Counted from the stretch's first letter, positions 1-7,457 are shown. The stretch is DNA of 61,800 nt from Flavobacteriales bacterium (GCA_018883325.1 VEQH01000016.1:1-61800), one strand, 5' to 3'. Notes: a model not told the origin generated them from the letters alone. Made by a program: numbers and translations.

Positions 1-167
1 AACAATGAAAGAAGACATGATTCATTAGGTCAAATTGCCCCAAATGATTTTTATAAAACCAATCTTATGGTGTCTTGAAATATCTTAATTTTGACAAATA
101 GCTGTCCAGTTAATTGGTGCCATTATAAAGCCCTAAAGGATGTAGTTCTTCAAGTTCATTTTTATCT

Positions 168-1079
168 TTAATTTGTTTCTTCATTTTCTTCATCTCCTTT
201 TCTATATCTATCAATAAAATTTCTATAAATTCTTTGGATGAATGTAAATTCTCTCGAACTATTATTTTCAGATTCAGCAGAACGTATTGCAGGATAATCG
301 TCAGAATTTATTGTTTTCTTTTCTTTACCAGTATTTATAGTTGCTTTTACTGTTCCATTTTCTTTGGCTAGCTCTAAAAGACCTCTCGCAACTCCTTTTT
401 CGGTTTCAATTTTTCCATTATTATCAGGTCTAAGTCTAGCAAAAAACTCTCCAATATGACTTTCTTTAAACAAAGTATCCATAAGTTCTTTACCCTCAGG
501 TAAAACATCATCATTTGTATAAGAAACTCTAACAACTAACGAAAGTAAATCGCTCGACAATATTTCATCAAAAATATATTCTTCTTGTGAAATTTCAACA
601 ACAGAATTTTCACCAACTTCCAATCCACCGTCAAAAGCAATTCGAACAATTTCTTGCATTTTACTAAGAGGAGCTCCAGATTTTTTAATGGAAGAATTTA
701 TTTTACCAATTTTTATAAAAGCAAAACGATGGCATTCGGGCACAAATACAAACTCATATTCATTAACTTTTCCCTCAACATTTGGAGGTATTGGGTGTGG
801 TAGAACTTTACCTGTTTCAGAGTCTATAAAGTCAATTTTATCAAAAGAAACGAATTTCGTTATTACTCCATAAAAGACTTTTCCTTTATCATGCTCTTGT
901 AAAACTCTTAAGGAGTAATAATGGTTTTTATCATATTTGGTAACAATTTTATAGTTACTGTTAAACCAGTTTTTAATAAGACTAATATATTTTTCAGTAC
1001 TGTGAGTAGTCGAAGGAAGTACTTTAGAGTTTAATGTATAATATTCTACAGTTATTCTTCTGTTAATAGGTTTTTTCAT
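168..1079 (-). CDS. DUF4747-like protein of unknown function (mobile-element cargo)
   Basis: The 303-residue protein has no signal peptide or membrane segment. Its layout matches what I remember of the DUF4747 family: a beta-rich N-terminal half, a central motif near residues 108-122 (EYEFVFVPECHRFAF), then an ISQEEYIFDEIL stretch near residue 163 and a conserved-looking segment near 230-262 (GLLELAKENGTVKA). The C-terminus is hydrophilic and rich in E, N and R. The family has no function I can state with confidence. It is the last gene of the leftward cluster behind the integrase, 355 bp after the Rep-like gene, and is therefore probably element cargo. The ATG at 1079 opens with MKKPINRR. 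A family search would decide the assignment. Confidence 0.55.
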   Translation of the reverse strand: MKKPINRRITVEYYTLNSKVLPSTTHSTEKYISLIKNWFNSNYKIVTKYDKNHYYSLRVLQEHDKGKVFYGVITKFVSFDKIDFIDSETGKVLPHPIPPNVEGKVNEYEFVFVPECHRFAFIKIGKINSSIKKSGAPLSKMQEIVRIAFDGGLEVGENSVVEISQEEYIFDEILSSDLLSLVVRVSYTNDDVLPEGKELMDTLFKESHIGEFFARLRPDNNGKIETEKGVARGLLELAKENGTVKATINTGKEKKTINSDDYPAIRSAESENNSSREFTFIQRIYRNFIDRYRKGDEENEETN

Positions 1080-1434
1080 AAGAATTAGTTAATAGCATAA
1101 AGTTAGTTTTTTTTAGGACAATGTATTAGTTTTTAGACGATTTAAGGGCGCAACTTCATTTATTTAAGTTAGTCTAAGGATTCTGAAAGAAAAGCCACTA
1201 GCAAAGATGTTTCCACCAAAATATAACTCCTTAATTAATTACTTCAATTCCTTTTTTTCAAAGGAGCAATTAGTTAGTGTTTCTGAATAGGGAGTTTATA
1301 AGAGTTCAGACATTAATTCAAACAAACTATCAGAAATACATCATACTTGTATTTACTTGTTCTCTCAAGTCTGGGTATAGACTATACTTTACTTGTTTAC
1401 ATTTTCTACAATAGGGTATATCATACTCTTATTA
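1080..1434. other. Gene-free 355-bp stretch, possible replication origin or promoter region
   Basis: No credible ORF occurs here. The part next to the Rep-like gene holds a GTATAG-A-CTATAC palindrome (1375-1387). A 10-bp direct repeat TTTACTTGTT occurs at 1352-1361 and 1388-1397, and further ATACT/ATAC words follow to about 1430. Such short repeats beside a Rep gene could be iterons or a nicking origin, but this is inference. The stretch must also carry the promoter of the DUF4747-like gene. Confidence 0.3.
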
Positions 1435-2424
1435 TTAAGAGTTCTCATAGCATTTAAGTTTTTCCCCCCTTTTAAGAATTTCAGACTTTAGAATGTTAGA
1501 GTAATTAAAGTTGTCGTTATTACGAAATTGTTCCCAAATGCTTTTCAGTTTTTTTGTGTTTTCACTAACTTTATTTTGTACTCCTAAATTTTCTATTAAC
1601 AACCTTGTGTTTTCCCAACCAAAAGAGGCTATACCAAGGTAAATAAGTCGTTCTTTAATTTCGGTTAAATTCATATCTTCTTTATCGTGTATATTTTCAG
1701 CGGAAAGATTGTCTATAAAAGTAAGTTCATTTAACCTTCCAGTCCAATGTTCAATAATTTCATTCCAGTTGTTCAATATATTTTCTACGGTATTTAATTT
1801 TTCTTTTAAGATGTAACCACTAACTTTCTTAATTTTTATTTCATATCTAAACACAAACATTCCTTTAGATAACTTGGACAAATTCTTTTTCTTCTTATTG
1901 CTAAATACCTCCTCTAATTTATTGTAAAACATCAAACTAAAATTTGCAGCATGAAAATAGACAGTTTCTAGTTCCTTTGTGTTTTTTAAATAAGTCGTGT
2001 CAACTTCAAAAATCTCTTTCTTTAATTTTGGAAAATGGTCAATACAGGACAAAATATATTTGTACTTGGGTTTCATTTTAATATTAGCACCAATCTCAAT
2101 TTTTGTAACAACTCCTTTTTGTAAGACATCAAATGGAATTTTAAGTTTTCTCTCAATTTTTTCAAGACAAAATAGAAACTTATCTTTTGTTAAATCAGTT
2201 ATTGCGTTCGATTTAGAAGAAGACCATTTTCGGAAACTACCCAAAATTTTAACAATGTTTTTTTCACTATTAATTTCTACAATTAGGAATGGATCATCTT
2301 TCCCGCAACTCTCAGTAAAAAATAATTTGAACTTTTCTACATTTCCATATTTAGAATAAGGTTTGCCAAGATATTGTTTCGACACATTTGTAAATGGTAA
2401 TACAATTTTAATGTTATCAACCAT
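1435..2424 (-). CDS. Replication initiation protein, phage/plasmid gene II/X-like (putative)
   Basis: The 329-residue soluble basic protein resembles rolling-circle initiators of filamentous-phage type (gene II/X, Phage_CRI) and related small-plasmid Reps. Supporting motifs are FSLMFYNKLEEV near residue 162, like the family's FYdKxxE motif, and FVFRYEIKIKK near residue 190, like the family's LRxExRxKK motif. The upstream in-frame TTG at 2448 would add eight residues; I chose the ATG at 2424 (MVDNIKIVLP). It lies in a small leftward cluster with an integrase and small membrane proteins, which suits an integrative element able to replicate or transfer as a circle. No Zot or coat genes are visible, so it is not a complete filamentous prophage. 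A structural search for an HUH or gene II fold would test the call. Confidence 0.5.
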   Translation of the reverse strand: MVDNIKIVLPFTNVSKQYLGKPYSKYGNVEKFKLFFTESCGKDDPFLIVEINSEKNIVKILGSFRKWSSSKSNAITDLTKDKFLFCLEKIERKLKIPFDVLQKGVVTKIEIGANIKMKPKYKYILSCIDHFPKLKKEIFEVDTTYLKNTKELETVYFHAANFSLMFYNKLEEVFSNKKKKNLSKLSKGMFVFRYEIKIKKVSGYILKEKLNTVENILNNWNEIIEHWTGRLNELTFIDNLSAENIHDKEDMNLTEIKERLIYLGIASFGWENTRLLIENLGVQNKVSENTKKLKSIWEQFRNNDNFNYSNILKSEILKRGEKLKCYENS

Positions 2425-2499
2425 GGATATTTTTTTAAGAATTATCAAAGATAATCCAAAAATGTTTAACCTTAGAAAACCCCATAAGGGTAGTAAATA

Positions 2500-2796
2500 C
2501 TATTTGTTTTTGTGGTTTAAAAGTTGCAAATAAACTTTTTCAGCATAACTATTTAATTCTTTGCGAGAATTGGTAAAGTCAATAGCTTCTCCCTCTTTAA
2601 TTAGTTCAAAATACAAATTATAGATTTCATCCTTTTCTTTATTCTCAAACTCCATTAATTGAAAGACAGCAGTAGGACAACAAGAAGCATAAATACTTGC
2701 ATCAATACCTATTTGATGTAAGGTGTTAACAAGCTTTGTATTAACAATAGAATCTTCAATAAGTAAAAGGACTATATTTTTTATGTTTACATTCAT
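2500..2796 (-). CDS. Small protein of unknown function (element gene)
   Basis: A 98-residue protein that I do not recognise. It starts with a short hydrophobic stretch (NIVLLLIED), contains a CC pair (YASCCPTAV) and continues as charged helices rich in E, K and N. There is no cleavable signal sequence. I preferred the ATG at 2796 because the longer frame begins with TTG at 2808. The first 41 bases overlap the end of the upstream zinc-ribbon gene in another frame, so the two are probably co-translated. The Rep-like gene follows 75 bases downstream on the same strand. Function unknown. Confidence 0.5.
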   Translation of the reverse strand: MNVNIKNIVLLLIEDSIVNTKLVNTLHQIGIDASIYASCCPTAVFQLMEFENKEKDEIYNLYFELIKEGEAIDFTNSRKELNSYAEKVYLQLLNHKNK

Positions 2797-3145
2797 AGCC
2801 AAAGTCAATTTTATAGGAGCTAACTAAACAAACTTTATAAACTTGTTCACTTTTTTTACTTTTCGATTCATTTAACAAATTATGTTTAACAGATTTTTCT
2901 TTCTCAATATATAGGTAAAGTAAGCCAATTAATAAAGCAATAAACAACAGAAACAGAATTCTATTTATAGCATTTTTTTTGTCTATCCTTTTTGCACATT
3001 TCTCGCAAACATTTTTTGTTCCATAATATAAACGAGAACTTGTTCCATAAGTGCGATTTCCACCCCAATTACCAACAGAAAAACCAGTAGAAACCGTTCT
3101 TCTAAAACTCGCATTTTTATTTCCACAGCAATAACAATTTGCCAT
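2756..3145 (-). CDS. Zinc-ribbon-like membrane protein (element gene)
   Basis: The 129-residue protein has an N-terminal CYCCGNKN cluster and a second CEKC pair near residue 48. Together they would form a four-cysteine zinc ribbon. Between them lies a Gly/Ser/Tyr-rich segment (GNWGGNRTYGTSSR). One transmembrane helix follows at about residues 62-81 (ILFLLFIALLIGLLYLYI), and then a basic tail ending in more Cys and Tyr residues. The predicted topology is zinc ribbon in the cytoplasm and tail outside. Its ATG (3145) directly abuts the stop of the upstream lipoprotein gene, so the two are one operon. A role in the element, such as immunity, transfer or signalling, is guesswork. Confidence 0.6.
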   Translation of the reverse strand: MANCYCCGNKNASFRRTVSTGFSVGNWGGNRTYGTSSRLYYGTKNVCEKCAKRIDKKNAINRILFLLFIALLIGLLYLYIEKEKSVKHNLLNESKSKKSEQVYKVCLVSSYKIDFGYECKHKKYSPFTY

Positions 3146-3532
3146 CTAATCTCTTTTTCCTAAAACATAATAATGATTGCAATTATCTATTGTATCTACA
3201 ATTTCCAACCATAACCAATAATCATAAATGTTGTCTATATCATTTGGGTCTAATTCCCACTCATCCAATTTGTAATCTATACCATTAACAGACACTATTC
3301 CATTTATTGTTTCATAGGAATTTGCAATTGTATTAACAGTTTGTATTTCACTTAAACCATCCCATTCATTGTTAATATAGGTCGTGTCGCCTTGTAGAGA
3401 AATATTCGTAACACCCCACTCTAAGACATCCCATTCTCCATTTAAAGTTGTTTTTGGATTACTTTTCTCCTTTTCACAAGAACAAAATATTGTTAATCCT
3501 AAAAATAATGGAAGAGCAAACATTTTTTTCAT
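3146..3532 (-). CDS. Small lipoprotein (element gene)
   Basis: The 128-residue protein has a lipoprotein signal (MKKMFALPLFLGLTIFCSC); lipidation is probably at the Cys in FCSC, followed by EKEKS. The mature part starts with a GEWDVLEWGV-type strand reminiscent of small lipocalin-like lipoproteins of Bacteroidota and is acidic (DPNDIDNIYDYW). It should sit in the periplasm or outer membrane. It is the first gene of the leftward run lipoprotein, zinc-ribbon protein, 98-residue protein, Rep, with no gap before the second gene. A surface lipoprotein on an integrative element may modify the host envelope or exclude rivals, but nothing in the sequence proves this. Confidence 0.6.
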   Translation of the reverse strand: MKKMFALPLFLGLTIFCSCEKEKSNPKTTLNGEWDVLEWGVTNISLQGDTTYINNEWDGLSEIQTVNTIANSYETINGIVSVNGIDYKLDEWELDPNDIDNIYDYWLWLEIVDTIDNCNHYYVLGKRD

Positions 3533-3616
3533 AGATATAAATTTATCTCGAAGTTAACTAAAATTCGCATAAATGCGGTTACAAGATGTTTTTTTCTAAA
3601 GCAACTTCGCTTAAAA

Positions 3617-3850
3617 ATGTTAAGCAAGGAGGAAATACCAGACGAAAGAATTTTAAGAATCGCAAAAAAGATTCGTCAACTTCGCATAGATGCTAACTAT
3701 ACTAGTGCAGAAAGCTTCGCTTATGACAATAACATTAATAGGGTTCAATATTGGAGGGTCGAGAATGGTACGAATCTTACATTAAAGACCCTCCTTAAAT
3801 TACTAGATATTCACAAAATTAGCTTATCAGATTTCTTTAGAGAAATTTAA
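3617..3850 (+). CDS. Small XRE-family helix-turn-helix regulator
   Basis: The 77-residue protein is essentially one Cro/C1-type HTH domain. A basic first helix (RILRIAKKIRQLRIDANY) is followed by an HTH core (SAESFAYDNNINRVQYWRVE) and the LTLKTLLKLLDIHKISLSDFF tail typical of XRE proteins. It is divergent from the lipoprotein gene (84 bases apart) and convergent with the integrase, whose last 24 bases it overlaps. That position suits a regulator of the element's leftward operon and perhaps of integrase expression by antisense overlap (inference). The ATG is at 3617. Confidence 0.75.
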   Translation: MLSKEEIPDERILRIAKKIRQLRIDANYTSAESFAYDNNINRVQYWRVENGTNLTLKTLLKLLDIHKISLSDFFREI

Positions 3851-5107
3851 AACATTAACAGAATTCAATACAATATTTGTATCTGTTTTTGCATAAATCA
3901 TTGTACTCTTAATGCTTCTATGCCCAAGTAACCTAGAAACACATTCCAAAGAAATTTTATTATTTAGCAAGTTACAAGCAAAACTATGCCTTGCTAAATG
4001 ACAAGTTAATTTTTTGTCAATTCCAGCCATCTCACCAATTATTTTTAAATTTCTATTCAATGCTTGGTTTGTTATTTTTGGCACTAAACAATCTGTTTTT
4101 ATATTCAATTTATTTCTTGCCCTTAATTTATTCAAAATACTTCGGCTCTTAGTGTTCAGAGGAATAAGAACATTTTGTTCAGTTTTCTTTTGGACGATTT
4201 CAATGTATGCCAATCTCTCACCTTTTAAAGAAGATGGTATTGTCTTTTTGTTTTCCAAGCTAATCGAAAACAAATCAGAATAACGAACACCAGTGTTAAG
4301 CATTAATAAGAAAGCATCTTGAACATTATTCAAAACTTTGTTTGTTTTAGGAATTTCCAACTCTTCAATAACTCTTATTTCTTCAAGAGATAAAGGGATT
4401 ACTACTTTCCTTCTCTCAGCTTTTTCAGCCTTAAAACCAAAATAAGGGGATTTAACAATTAGGTCATCTTTCAACGCTTGGTTAAATACATACTTTAAAC
4501 ATTTATGGTAATTGTATGCAGAATCACTCGAAAGATTTAGTTGGTAAATAAGGTATTTGTCAAACTCTTCAATAAAACTTAGTGTTATGTCAATAAATCG
4601 TATGTTAAACAACTTTTTCTTTTTGCAAAATTCTTTAAGTATTTTTAGACATAATACATACTTTTCACGTGTAGATTTTTTTAGCTCGATTCGTTTTAAT
4701 AAAATACCTTCATAATAAGAGTAGAAATCATCAAACCTAAAATCATTAAAAAAGTCATCTACAGTTTTTCTACTTATTACACCTCCAGTTGCATCAAGAC
4801 TTAGAAAGTATCTTTTAAATTCAGCTATCTTCTCACTTAATCCAGCTTCTATTCTTAACAAATCCTTTGGTCCTCCCTTTATCTTCCTTCTTACAGAATC
4901 CCAATTTTTTGGTCGAATACTAAACCCAGAAGTTTTTTTTATTGTTTTACCATTCAATGTAATATAGTAGTTTAATGGACATTTTCCGTCAGAATTAATT
5001 TTATCCATTCTTAACACAACCCTAATTTTGGGCATTTCATTTACAATTCTTTTTTCCATTTCGTTTTTTTTGTTACTCTTATTAACTTTAGTAAGATTTT
5101 TTTTCAA
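3827..5107 (-). CDS. Tyrosine recombinase / integrase of an integrative element
   Basis: The 426-residue protein has the Bacteroidota integrase layout: an N-terminal arm-type DNA-binding domain (about residues 25-110, with GKTIKKTSGFSIRPKNW), a SAM-like core-binding domain (about 125-225) and a C-terminal catalytic domain. Catalytic motifs are visible: the Arg in LNTGVRYSDL, HLARHSF for the HxxR box, LLGHRS for the second His, and the nucleophile Tyr in TMIYAKT. It would cut and rejoin attP and attB. A tRNA-like 3' fragment lies about 270 bases upstream at 5375, the usual relation of integrase to attachment site. The first 20 residues are very K/N-rich; an internal Met at residue 17 (MEKRIVNEMPK) is an alternative start. 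Confidence 0.92.
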   Translation of the reverse strand: MKKNLTKVNKSNKKNEMEKRIVNEMPKIRVVLRMDKINSDGKCPLNYYITLNGKTIKKTSGFSIRPKNWDSVRRKIKGGPKDLLRIEAGLSEKIAEFKRYFLSLDATGGVISRKTVDDFFNDFRFDDFYSYYEGILLKRIELKKSTREKYVLCLKILKEFCKKKKLFNIRFIDITLSFIEEFDKYLIYQLNLSSDSAYNYHKCLKYVFNQALKDDLIVKSPYFGFKAEKAERRKVVIPLSLEEIRVIEELEIPKTNKVLNNVQDAFLLMLNTGVRYSDLFSISLENKKTIPSSLKGERLAYIEIVQKKTEQNVLIPLNTKSRSILNKLRARNKLNIKTDCLVPKITNQALNRNLKIIGEMAGIDKKLTCHLARHSFACNLLNNKISLECVSRLLGHRSIKSTMIYAKTDTNIVLNSVNVLNFSKEI

Positions 5108-5374
5108 AACGAAATTCGTTGTTTGTCAGTTAATAACAATGAACAAATTCATTATATCATTGTAAATCAATAGCATAACGTGTTAATAAATTTTCTTTCA
5201 GAGTAAAAAAACCAGTAAAATGTTAATGGAAGAAACAGAAAACAGCATCAAAAATATAATGTATTTTCTACCCGATTTAAGCGTCAAATTTTACATTAAA
5301 ACCCCTTTTACAGCCCCCTTAATTGTTCAAACATATGCAAAACCCTTATAGAATCTCACTTTTTCATACATCAA

Positions 5375-5398
5375 TTCGAGTTCCGCCTCGAGTACAAA
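5375..5398 (+). other. Putative attachment site: tRNA 3'-end-like fragment
   Basis: TTCGAGT (5375-5381) would be a T-loop. It is followed by five bases of T-stem, seven bases of acceptor strand (CTCGAGT, 5387-5393) and A as discriminator, spaced exactly as in a tRNA 3' end, possibly of Leu type. The bases before the loop (CATCAA) cannot pair with the following TCCGC, so no complete tRNA is present, and position 61 is T rather than the conserved C. A strong terminator follows at once. I infer a 3' tRNA fragment left by integration of the element to the left. Confidence 0.4.
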
Positions 5399-5427
5399 GC
5401 CTTGATGAAAATCAAGGCTTTTTTTAT
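5397..5427 (+). terminator. Intrinsic terminator after the tRNA-like fragment
   Basis: AAGCCTTGAT, a GAAA loop and ATCAAGGCTT form a perfect stem followed by seven Ts. It sits directly behind the tRNA-like 3' end, as terminators do behind Bacteroidota tRNA genes. Confidence 0.8.
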
Positions 5428-5471
5428 TTATTGAAACTCGTCAAAGGGCTTCCACCATTGACTTGTAGCGA

Positions 5472-5504
5472 AATCCCGAGCGTTTTTAATGCTTGGGATT
5501 TTTT
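5472..5504 (+). terminator. Second intrinsic terminator-like hairpin
   Basis: AATCCCGAGC pairs with GCTTGGGATT (one G-T) around a nine-base loop and is followed by a T run. No gene that would need it is visible; it may belong to a lost RNA or gene beyond the att-like site. Confidence 0.6.
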
Positions 5505-5552
5505 ATAAAAATAAGATTCTGTCCAACGCCTGCCCAACGGAAAGGAGATCAA

Positions 5553-5849
5553 TGCAAAATGTTGGGGATTTAGGCATATATTTGCTTCAATCTGTATAGG
5601 AAAAATGACATATTTCGCCCCTCTAAATAGAGCTCTGAATGCTTTGATTTTAGCATTTAAAGCACGCTTTTTAAAATTAAAGCAAATTCATCTTAATGAA
5701 CCTTAACTTCTTAATGGTAAAAATTAACCATTAAGGCATTAAGAAAATTAAGAGAGATTAATGGTGTAAATGCAAAATGTTGGGGGTTTAAGCCTTAATT
5801 TGGGTTAATCTATAGAGGAAATACTACACATTTTTTATACCTCAAAAAT
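5553..5849. repeat. Two diverged direct repeats of about 80 bp
   Basis: TGCAAAATGTTGGGG begins both copies (5553 and 5771). Similarity continues with gaps through the ATTTG...TTAATCT and TATAG-GGAAA segments to about 5630 and 5849. Between them lies the hairpin CTTAATGGT / ACCATTAAG (5710-5718 / 5727-5735). Identity is only moderate, so the duplication is old. Confidence 0.55.
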
Positions 5850-6067
5850 AGTCAATCATAAACGATGGCGAGATTAGTTTTAATAGTTCAATGTAATTAT
5901 TCAAGTTCTCTTTTTTCAACAAAGAAAATTAATCCTAATGAATTATTTATCCCCACGTTTTTGTTTTGATCTCAGAAAGGCAAAATTCATCAAACCTTGC
6001 ATAACAAGCCACCCTCCCAAAATCTGCATGCCGATTTTTGAATTAGTTAAATACCATTATTTAATCG

Positions 6068-6388
6068 CTAATCATTTCGAGGTCTAAAAATTCCTTTTCC
6101 CCAACCTTCTTGCTGTTGGCGTTCGTGTATCATTTTGTCAATGTCCCAATAGGTAGCCAACATAAGACCGTTGCAAAACTCGCTACTTGTCGTTACTCTA
6201 AAAATTTAAAATCCTCATTTACAAGGGTAAACTCCGGGTTTAAATTTTTAGAAAGCCTAAATTACCGATTTTTGAAACGGTCTTAACATTTCAGCGTTAG
6301 CGGTTTGAAATATTTTGGTTTGCGCTTGTCGAACACGTGATTTAATGCCGACCAATAAATCTTTATAAAGGGTTAGTTCCGTACGCAT
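6068..6388 (-). pseudogene. Relic of a DUF1016/YhcG-type nuclease N-terminus, split by a MITE
   Basis: Reading leftward from the ATG at 6388, the frame gives MRTELTLYKDLLVGIKSR, then VRQAQTKIFQTANAEM. After removing the 121-bp insert and one target copy it continues in frame with LATYWDIDKMIHERQQQ and EGWGKGIF before a stop at 6068-6070. The order (basic helix, AN-E-L-YW-DI, ERQ---GWGK) is the N-terminal domain of DUF1016/YhcG-type PDDEXK proteins. Only about 70 residues survive and the nuclease part is missing. Family assignment rests on motif memory, but the in-frame repair across the insert is directly visible. Confidence 0.7.
6164..6284. mobile_element. 121-bp MITE-like element with 5-bp target duplication
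   Basis: The ends AAGACCGTTGCAAAA and, as reverse complement of the right end, AAGACCGTTTCAAAA are near-perfect terminal inverted repeats. The element is flanked on both sides by AACAT (6159-6163 and 6285-6289). Inside, TCTAAAAATTTAAA (6197-6210) and TTTAAATTTTTAGA (6239-6252) form a perfect 14-bp inverted repeat, so the whole element can fold on itself. It encodes nothing. Removal of the element and one AACAT restores the reading frame of the host relic. Confidence 0.85.
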
Positions 6389-6599
6389 AGCCTTGATTCT
6401 GTTAATTCAACTGAATTTGTTCAACTAAAACGATTGCGCACTCGTTCAGGCTTTGCAATTTTTTTAATTGAAAATATAGGGTAAGAATTTAGAATGTAAA
6501 ATGTAGGATGTAAAATGAGAAATGTAAAGTTTAGCTAAAAGTGAAGAGTGTACTTTACATTATCAATTTTACATTTTCAATTTTCAATTTTACATTTTT

Positions 6600-6989
6600 T
6601 TAAGGTTGAATAATAACCGTTTGCTCACTAACTGTTTCAGGCTCGATTTTGATTATTCCATCCCCTGATCTGTTAAGTTTAAAAGCATCAATGTCAAGAA
6701 TTGCTGCACCTGCTTGTCCTGATTGATAGATTTTACTCAGATTGAATACAGCCAAACCTGAACTGTTGGTCATGACAGTATCGTTTAATGTTACAAACCC
6801 TTGCGTGCCAGGAGGTGTTCCAAATGGCTCTCCTGTTGAAGTACCATACAAAACAACCGTTGCATCTTTTACTGGATTATCTCCTTCGTCACGAACGTAA
6901 ATATTGGCAATTGTATCTTTCTTTTTACGGCATGAAGTAAAAGTTTGTGCAACAATAATAGCTAGAAAGATAAAAAGTACTTTTTTCAT
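6600..6989 (-). CDS. Small lipoprotein, tandem family copy 1
   Basis: The 129-residue protein has a lipoprotein signal ending in TFTSC, followed by RKKKD. The mature part is one small beta domain like the CarboxypepD_reg/Ig-like fold: DTIANIYVRDEGDNPVKDA, then VVLYG, NSSGLAVFNLSKIYQSGQ and a final EQTVIIQP strand. It is the last of four tandem paralogues and is closest to copy 2 (shared SCRKK-DTIANIYV and SGQAG--ILDI). It should be anchored in the periplasm or outer membrane. Function unknown; the fold suggests structural or binding roles. The gap to copy 2 is only 18 bases. Confidence 0.8.
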   Translation of the reverse strand: MKKVLFIFLAIIVAQTFTSCRKKKDTIANIYVRDEGDNPVKDATVVLYGTSTGEPFGTPPGTQGFVTLNDTVMTNSSGLAVFNLSKIYQSGQAGAAILDIDAFKLNRSGDGIIKIEPETVSEQTVIIQP

Positions 6990-7007
6990 GACCTAGGTTT
7001 TAAAAGT

Positions 7008-7376
7008 TTATGGTTGAATAAAAACAGTTTCTTCGTTTATAGTTTCTGCTTCAATTTTGATAATTCCTTGACCAATTTTGTTTAGTTTTTGAGCTTTAAT
7101 GTCCAAAACAGCAACCCCAGCTTGACCTAATTGATAAATATCGTTGTAGTTGAAAGATGCCACACCTGTTGAATTCGTGTAAGCTGTATCAAAAACGGCA
7201 ACTTGTTGAGGTGTGCCTCCTGTATTGGTTCCATATAAAATTACCATTGCACCAGAAACATTGGTGTTTGTTTCGTCTTTCACGTAAATATTGGCAATTG
7301 TATCACCTTTTTTTCTACAAGAAGTAAAAGTGAAAGCGAAAAGAACAAGAGAGAAAAGGAGAACTATTTTTTTCAT
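7008..7376 (-). CDS. Small lipoprotein, tandem family copy 2
   Basis: The 122-residue protein has signal MKKIVLLFSLVLFAFTF and lipobox Cys in TSC. I moved the start from 7427 to the ATG at 7376, because that Met directly heads a standard signal peptide. The mature domain reads RKKGDTIANIYVKDETN, a GAMVILYGTN strand, NSTGVASFNYNDIYQLGQAG and a closing EETVFIQP strand. It is nearly parallel in every segment to copy 1, which shows recent duplication. Location periplasm/outer membrane, function unknown. Confidence 0.8.
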   Translation of the reverse strand: MKKIVLLFSLVLFAFTFTSCRKKGDTIANIYVKDETNTNVSGAMVILYGTNTGGTPQQVAVFDTAYTNSTGVASFNYNDIYQLGQAGVAVLDIKAQKLNKIGQGIIKIEAETINEETVFIQP

Positions 7377-7457
7377 GAGTTTTATTATTTTATTATTCGA
7401 TAAGCAAGGCTTAACATTGTTGTTCAAGGTTTTGATTTAAAACAACTTTTTTACGGA

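Larger units (their letters stand above)
5108..6599. other. 1.5-kb stretch without an intact gene: att-like site, terminators, repeats, gene relic
   Basis: No intact gene is visible. In order it holds the integrase promoter region, a tRNA-3'-end-like sequence with terminator (5375-5427), a second terminator (5472-5504), two diverged direct repeats (5553-5630 and 5771-5849) with a hairpin between them, a DUF1016 gene relic split by a MITE (6068-6388), and a low-complexity tract of ATGTAAAATG-like words (6481-6599). It reads as a junction zone repeatedly hit by insertions. Confidence 0.6.

Noticed and set aside
112..184. A 24-codon frame (MKKQIKDKNELEELHPLGLY...) at the left end on the minus strand
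   Set aside because: Too short, without a recognised domain, and overlapping the end of the DUF4747-like gene.
5323..5508. A 61-codon frame around the att-like site
   Set aside because: It runs through the tRNA-like fragment and both terminators; such frames are typical by-products of tRNA ends.
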